Shown: positions 5,309-8,395 of the stretch, piece after piece
Position numbering within the stretch: position 1 is the stretch's first letter
How the letters are laid out: each line of letters starts with the position of its first letter
NCBI GenBank assembly: GCA_947581665.1
Contig: CANPVI010000057.1
Location: 1 to 8,395 of the forward strand
Direction of reading: 5' to 3'
DNA: 8,395 bases
Source: an uncultured Atopobiaceae bacterium
Lineage (GTDB): Bacteria; Actinomycetota; Coriobacteriia; Coriobacteriales; Atopobiaceae
Made by a program: the position numbers and the translations under genes
Notes under the pieces: model-generated
Seen by the model: only the letters and a program-made list of their open reading frames with translations
Database searches by the model: none
Told to the model about the DNA's origin: nothing

Positions 5309-5845
5309 GATGGCCCCCTTGACGGAGCGGTGGCCCTCCATGGTGGCGAGGTAGGCCGCGAGGTTGTCGTTCACGCGCTCGAGCATGGAGTAGAGGAGAT
5401 CGCGCGCCTTGTCCGGAAGGCCCGCGGCCCCCGCCTCCACGGCGTTCTTGATCCGCTCCCCCAAGCTCCCCGCGAGCTCATTGCCGTGCTTGGTGAGCGA
5501 GAGCTTCACGTTGCGATGGTTGGGCGAGGCGGAATCACTCGCGATCACGCCTGATTCCGCGAGGTCCTGCACCGCGCGCGAAATCGTGGCCTTGTCCTCG
5601 GCGCAGAGCGTGGCGAGACGGGTCTGCGTGAGCCCCTCGGGGTGGAGGTGCAGGTGGAAGAGGATCATCACATGCACGCCGCGAAGCCCGAGCTCGCGCA
5701 TCTCGAAGCCCTTGATGCGACGGATGGAGCGGTTGAGCTGGCAGATGAGCGAGACGAAGAGGTCGAAGCGCTCGGAGACGCTCCTCACCTGCTCTGCGCT
5801 GGCGGCGTTGCCGCCCACCGCGATGCTCGGTTCCTCTTCGCTCAT
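5306..5845 (-). CDS. MarR-family transcriptional regulator, coupled to the hydrogenase gene
   Basis: 179 residues. A dimerisation helix region (about 22-50) precedes a winged helix-turn-helix: helices around 54-67, L72-T-Q-T-R-L-A, recognition helix K85-A-T-I-S-R-A-V-Q-D-L, and a wing at 99-117 ending H110-R-N-V-K-L-S-L-T-K-H-G, the MarR wing signature with the usual acidic residue before R replaced by H110. A longer-than-usual acidic N-terminus (residues 1-20) precedes it. The ATG overlaps the hydrogenase stop as ATGA, and no strong ribosome binding site is visible, so translation is probably coupled. MarR proteins bind palindromic operators and respond to small ligands or thiol oxidation; C35 and C81 are the only cysteines. 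The most economical idea is autoregulation of the hydrogenase operon; the target is inference. The final residues and stop run into the CACGTG repeat. Confidence 0.9.
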   Translation of the reverse strand: MSEEEPSIAVGGNAASAEQVRSVSERFDLFVSLICQLNRSIRRIKGFEMRELGLRGVHVMILFHLHLHPEGLTQTRLATLCAEDKATISRAVQDLAESGVIASDSASPNHRNVKLSLTKHGNELAGSLGERIKNAVEAGAAGLPDKARDLLYSMLERVNDNLAAYLATMEGHRSVKGAI

Positions 5846-7467
5846 ACGATCGCCGATCCGTCCGCGCTCTCTGCACCATCGTGTGCCACATCCGCGAGCT
5901 CGGCGAATTCGGGGCTGAGCTCAGTGTACTTGCCATTTTCCTTGATGAGGTGGTCGATCTCCGCGCGGTAGGGGTTCTCCGTGGCGTCCTTGAAGGGCGA
6001 GCGGCGCTGGTAGGCCTTGATCATGCCCTGCGCCTTGCGGATGCCGAGGAGCGTGCCCGGCCCCGCCACGCACCCGCCAGGGCAGGCCATGCCCTCGAGG
6101 AGGTAGCCGTGGTAGGCGCCCTTGACCGCCTGCTTCATCATGTTCCGGCACGCATCGAGCCCCTCGGCGCCCACCACCGGCACCTCGCGTTCGGGGTGCG
6201 TGCGCTTCACGGCGTTCACCACCGCGCTCGCCACGCCGCCGGCCACGGCGAAGCCGCGCGCATCGGAGGAGGCGTCCTCGAAGTCGTCGCCCATGGGCTC
6301 GGTGATCTGCGTGTATTCGATGCCCTTCGCCTCGAACATGCCCGCGACCTCTTCGAAGGTGAGCACGAAGTCCACCTCGGAGCGCACGCTCGTGCGCATG
6401 GCCTCGAGCTTCTTCGCCGAGCAGGGCCCCACGAAGACGATCTTCGCCTCGGGATGGCGCTCTCGCACGAGGCGCGCCGTGAGGGTCATCGGCGTGAGCG
6501 CCATGGAGATGCAGTTCGCGTACTCGGGGAAGTCCATCTTCGCCATCGAGCTCCACGCGGGGCAGCAGCTCGTGCCCATGAAGGGCAGCTCGTCCGGCAC
6601 CTCCTCGAGGAAGTCCTCGCTCTCCTGGAGCGCGCAGAGGTCGGCGCCGATGGCCACCTCCGTCATGCCCGAGAAGCCGAGCATCTTGAACGCGGCGCGG
6701 AGCTTGCCCACCTCGCCGCGACCGCCGTACTGGCCCACGAACGCAGGCGCCACGCAGGCGATCACCTCGGCGCCGCTGCGGATGGCGGCGATCACCTGGA
6801 AGAGCTGGGATTTGTCGGAGATGGCGCCAAACGGGCAGTTCACGAGGCACTGGCCGCACGACACACATCGATCGTAATCGATGTCAGCGCGTCCTTGGTC
6901 GTCCGAGCCGATGCAGTGCATGCCGCACGCCTCGGCGCACGGACGCTCGCGGTGGATGATCGCCGTGTAGGGGCACACGTCCTTGCAGCGCCCGCACTTG
7001 ATGCATTTCTCCTGGTCGATGTGGGCCTTGTGCTCGACGAACGTGATGGCGCCGGTGGGGCAGATCTCGCGACAGGGGTGCGCGAGGCAGCCCTGGCACT
7101 GGTTCGACACCTTGTAGGAGTGCTCTGCACAGGCGTTGCACGCGAACTTGATGATGTTCACGAGGGGCGGCTCATAGTAGGTCTCGGGCTTGAGCGCCTC
7201 GGCGATGCCGTCCGAGATGCGGCTCGGGCGATCCACCGGCGAGAGCGGCAGGCCCATGGCGAGGCGCACGCGCTCGGAGACGATCGCGCGCTCGAGGAAC
7301 ACGCTCTCGCGGTACGTGGCCACGTCGCCGGGGATGATCTCGTAGGGGATCTCGTCGATCCAGCCGTAGTTGCCCGGCTCCACCGTATAGGCGAGACGCG
7401 CCACCTCGGCAAACACGCGACGACGAATGGCAGTGAGGTTCGTGTAGATCCCGCGCATGTCCGCCAT
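5842..7467 (-). CDS. [FeFe]-hydrogenase, group B-like, with N-terminal ferredoxin-type clusters
   Basis: 541 residues. All three H-cluster motifs are intact: L1 T299-S-C-C302-P-A-W, L2 G347-P-C349-S-A-K-K-L-E, L3 E458-G-M-A-C462-P-G-G-C466. C302, C349, C462 and C466 are the expected ligands of the [4Fe-4S]-[2Fe] centre, and C301 is the expected proton-relay cysteine. Upstream lie several Fe-S sites: C110/C113, C124-x2-C127-x4-C132-x3-C136-P, C155-x2-C158-x2-C161-x3-C165-P, C177/C181/C185 and C201-x2-C204-x2-C207-x3-C211-P. The G-P-C form of L2, the lack of a small-subunit tail and the 100-residue N-terminal extension fit group B rather than the prototypical group A; this subgroup call is from memory of the family. 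It should interconvert protons and H2 using ferredoxin in the cytoplasm. The start at 7467 has AGGGGG 7 bases upstream. The stop overlaps the MarR start. HydE, HydF and HydG, needed to build the H-cluster, are not in the window. Confidence 0.93.
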   Translation of the reverse strand: MADMRGIYTNLTAIRRRVFAEVARLAYTVEPGNYGWIDEIPYEIIPGDVATYRESVFLERAIVSERVRLAMGLPLSPVDRPSRISDGIAEALKPETYYEPPLVNIIKFACNACAEHSYKVSNQCQGCLAHPCREICPTGAITFVEHKAHIDQEKCIKCGRCKDVCPYTAIIHRERPCAEACGMHCIGSDDQGRADIDYDRCVSCGQCLVNCPFGAISDKSQLFQVIAAIRSGAEVIACVAPAFVGQYGGRGEVGKLRAAFKMLGFSGMTEVAIGADLCALQESEDFLEEVPDELPFMGTSCCPAWSSMAKMDFPEYANCISMALTPMTLTARLVRERHPEAKIVFVGPCSAKKLEAMRTSVRSEVDFVLTFEEVAGMFEAKGIEYTQITEPMGDDFEDASSDARGFAVAGGVASAVVNAVKRTHPEREVPVVGAEGLDACRNMMKQAVKGAYHGYLLEGMACPGGCVAGPGTLLGIRKAQGMIKAYQRRSPFKDATENPYRAEIDHLIKENGKYTELSPEFAELADVAHDGAESADGSAIV

Positions 7468-7505
7468 GGCCGTGCCCCCTACGCTCGAAGAAACCCTCCT
7501 CCCCG

Positions 7506-7539
7506 AGTATAGGGCGCAGACGTTGCAGGCATTGCAATG
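7506..7539 (-). promoter_or_regulatory. Probable hydrogenase promoter with palindromic operator candidate
   Basis: On the minus strand TATACT (7506-7511) is a five-of-six -10 match, placing a start near 7499 and a leader of roughly 32 bases before the hydrogenase ATG. Upstream, a perfect 10-base palindrome CATTGCAATG (7530-7539) contains TTGCAA, a poor -35 at a 20-base spacing, and TTGCA recurs nearby at 7523-7527 on the plus strand. A palindrome over the -35 region is where a MarR-type repressor would bind. The leader also contains a purine tract GGAGGAGGG about 23 bases before the ATG, too far to be the ribosome binding site and with no start codon at proper distance. Confidence 0.45.
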
Positions 7540-7546
7540 GTTTACG

Positions 7547-7564
7547 TTCCGCTACGCGGCGGAA
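7547..7564 (-). terminator. Small stem-loop after the hydrolase-like gene
   Basis: TTCCGC (7547-7552) and GCGGAA (7559-7564) form a 6-bp hairpin with a 6-base loop just after the stop of the minus-strand hydrolase-like gene. There is no T-tract, so termination or attenuation before the hydrogenase gene is only a possibility. Confidence 0.25.
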
Positions 7565-7572
7565 GGTGGAAG

Positions 7573-8322
7573 TCACTTCGTGAGCCAGGGGATGAGCGTT
7601 TCCGCGCACCTATCCGGGTACTGGAGATACAGCTCGTTTCTCGAGAGATCGCGCTGGACGTCGAGCGTGGCGCCGGGGATGGCGCGCGCGAGCACCTCGC
7701 CGCTCTCGCGCCTGGGCCCGGACTGCAGCCCCGCGCAGGTCACGCGCACGGGACACGTGATGGCGCGGATGTCCTCGGGGATGCGCCACTGCTCCACCGC
7801 GAGCGTCTGGGCGCGCACCGTCTCCTTCGGCGTGGCCTTGGCGTCGCGCATGAACACGTCAAGCATCGCGCGCGGGATGCCATAGGCATCCATCTGGCCC
7901 TTCGCGTAGTTCTTGCGCGTGGCGATGAAGCGCCAGAAGGTGCCGTTCAGCCACGCCGAGCCCTTCGAGCCCGGGCTCTCCACGCAGAGCACGTCGCCGA
8001 ACACGGCCTTCCTCGCGATGCCCGAGTCCTCGCAGAGCGCCTCGATGGCCACCTGCCCACCGAGCCCCACGCCCACGATGGCGTCCACCTGGCCTTTGGG
8101 CACATGCGTGGAAATCCACTCGCAGAGCTCGCGCCCCTCGGCTTCCACCGAGGTAAACGGGGTCGTGTAGGCCTCGCCGTAGCCATCATGGCCCGCGAGC
8201 ACGCAGAAGAAGTCGCTCGTGAGGCGCTTCGAGAGCGGCGCCATGGACCACCAGCCCGCCATCTCGGGGCCGAGCAGGAGCACCGTGGGACCGACGGGGT
8301 TTCCTATCTCGTGGAAGATCAC
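7573..8322 (-). CDS. Alpha/beta-hydrolase-fold protein, apparently without catalytic triad
   Basis: 249 residues from a GTG at 8322, 3 bases after the upstream stop; the fold begins at once (PTVLLLG, residues 12-18), so no earlier start is needed. Landmarks of the fold are visible: the first core strand, the A43-G-H-D-G-Y-G49 turn (normally D-x-x-G-x-G), the nucleophile elbow, and a C-terminal strand at 190-197 (CPVRVTCA). At the elbow, where active members have G-x-S-x-G, this protein reads V83-G-V-G86-L-G-G, with glycine in place of the serine. The usual aspartate after the late strand is absent (G198-L-Q-S), and the late histidine is replaced in R224-D-L-S-R-N-E-L. It is therefore probably a non-enzymatic or redirected member. 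It is soluble with no signal peptide. It is 105 bases upstream of the hydrogenase on the same strand, but a promoter-like region lies between, so a shared operon is uncertain. Confidence 0.8.
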   Translation of the reverse strand: MIFHEIGNPVGPTVLLLGPEMAGWWSMAPLSKRLTSDFFCVLAGHDGYGEAYTTPFTSVEAEGRELCEWISTHVPKGQVDAIVGVGLGGQVAIEALCEDSGIARKAVFGDVLCVESPGSKGSAWLNGTFWRFIATRKNYAKGQMDAYGIPRAMLDVFMRDAKATPKETVRAQTLAVEQWRIPEDIRAITCPVRVTCAGLQSGPRRESGEVLARAIPGATLDVQRDLSRNELYLQYPDRCAETLIPWLTK

Positions 8323-8325
8323 GCC

Positions 8326-8395
8326 CTAGCGCCCCTTCGGCGTCCGCGCCGAGGGCACCGCGGCATCGAAGCGGCGCGCCACCTCGGTCGCGAGC
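8326..8395 (-). CDS. C-terminal tail of an unidentified gene (runs off the right edge)
   Basis: The minus-strand frame ending in TAG at 8326-8328 is open to the window edge and reads a 22-residue tail ending PSARTPKGR. G or C occupies the third position in 21 of 22 codons, matching neighbouring genes. The stop is 3 bases before the GTG of the hydrolase-like gene, the spacing of an operon. The GAAGGGG that serves as its ribosome binding site would lie inside these last codons. Too little is present to suggest a family. Confidence 0.55.
   Translation of the reverse strand, partial: LATEVARRFDAAVPSARTPKGR

Noticed and set aside
5881..7512. A 543-codon open frame on the plus strand opposite the hydrogenase
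   Set aside because: It is antisense to a gene with all catalytic motifs. The product is a biased H/R/A/L string with no domain features.

Overview
The window looks like chromosomal DNA from a high-GC, strictly anaerobic bacterium. My best guess is a gut or oral Coriobacteriia (Collinsella/Olsenella-like Actinomycetota). This is inferred from the strong G/C preference at third codon positions in most genes, a multi-cluster [FeFe]-hydrogenase of the kind found in fermenters, NPCBM/DUF5648 surface proteins, and a zinc-ribbon/YD-repeat membrane protein. No rRNA or other taxonomic marker is present, so the assignment is not secure.

Left part (1-1563): two secreted-protein genes lie in tandem on the minus strand. 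The downstream one is cut by the window edge, with only a signal-peptide start visible. The upstream one (133-1074) encodes a signal peptide, an NPCBM-like sugar-binding domain and three DUF5648 repeats, and its base composition is more mixed than that of its neighbours. About 490 bases follow without a convincing gene. They hold an 8-bp stem-loop in the leader of the secreted gene and, on the plus strand, a short stretch that resembles a frameshifted relic of a DUF5648 C-terminus.

Middle part (1512-5186, plus strand): a perfect 7-bp inverted repeat over a -10-like hexamer precedes a toxin-antitoxin pair, a ribbon-helix-helix antitoxin overlapping a PIN-domain toxin by 8 bp. Next come a phosphoglycolate-phosphatase-like HAD hydrolase, a large membrane-anchored protein (zinc ribbon, transmembrane helix, EF-hand-like loop, LRR-like segment, about nine YD repeats), and a 97-residue protein of unknown function.

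Junction (5187-5308): between convergent genes sits a compact repeat cluster built on CCACGTGGGT. Two abutting 32-bp direct copies and one inverted copy can form a long hairpin, and the last copy supplies the stop codon of the MarR gene.

Right part (5306-8395, minus strand): in transcription order, the tail of an unidentified gene, an alpha/beta-hydrolase-fold protein that appears to lack its catalytic triad, a group B-like [FeFe]-hydrogenase with all H-cluster motifs, and a MarR regulator whose start overlaps the hydrogenase stop as ATGA. The hydrogenase-MarR pair is almost certainly cotranscribed, which suggests feedback or redox/ligand control of hydrogen metabolism. A 10-bp palindrome near the hydrogenase promoter is a candidate operator. 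No hydrogenase maturation genes are in view.
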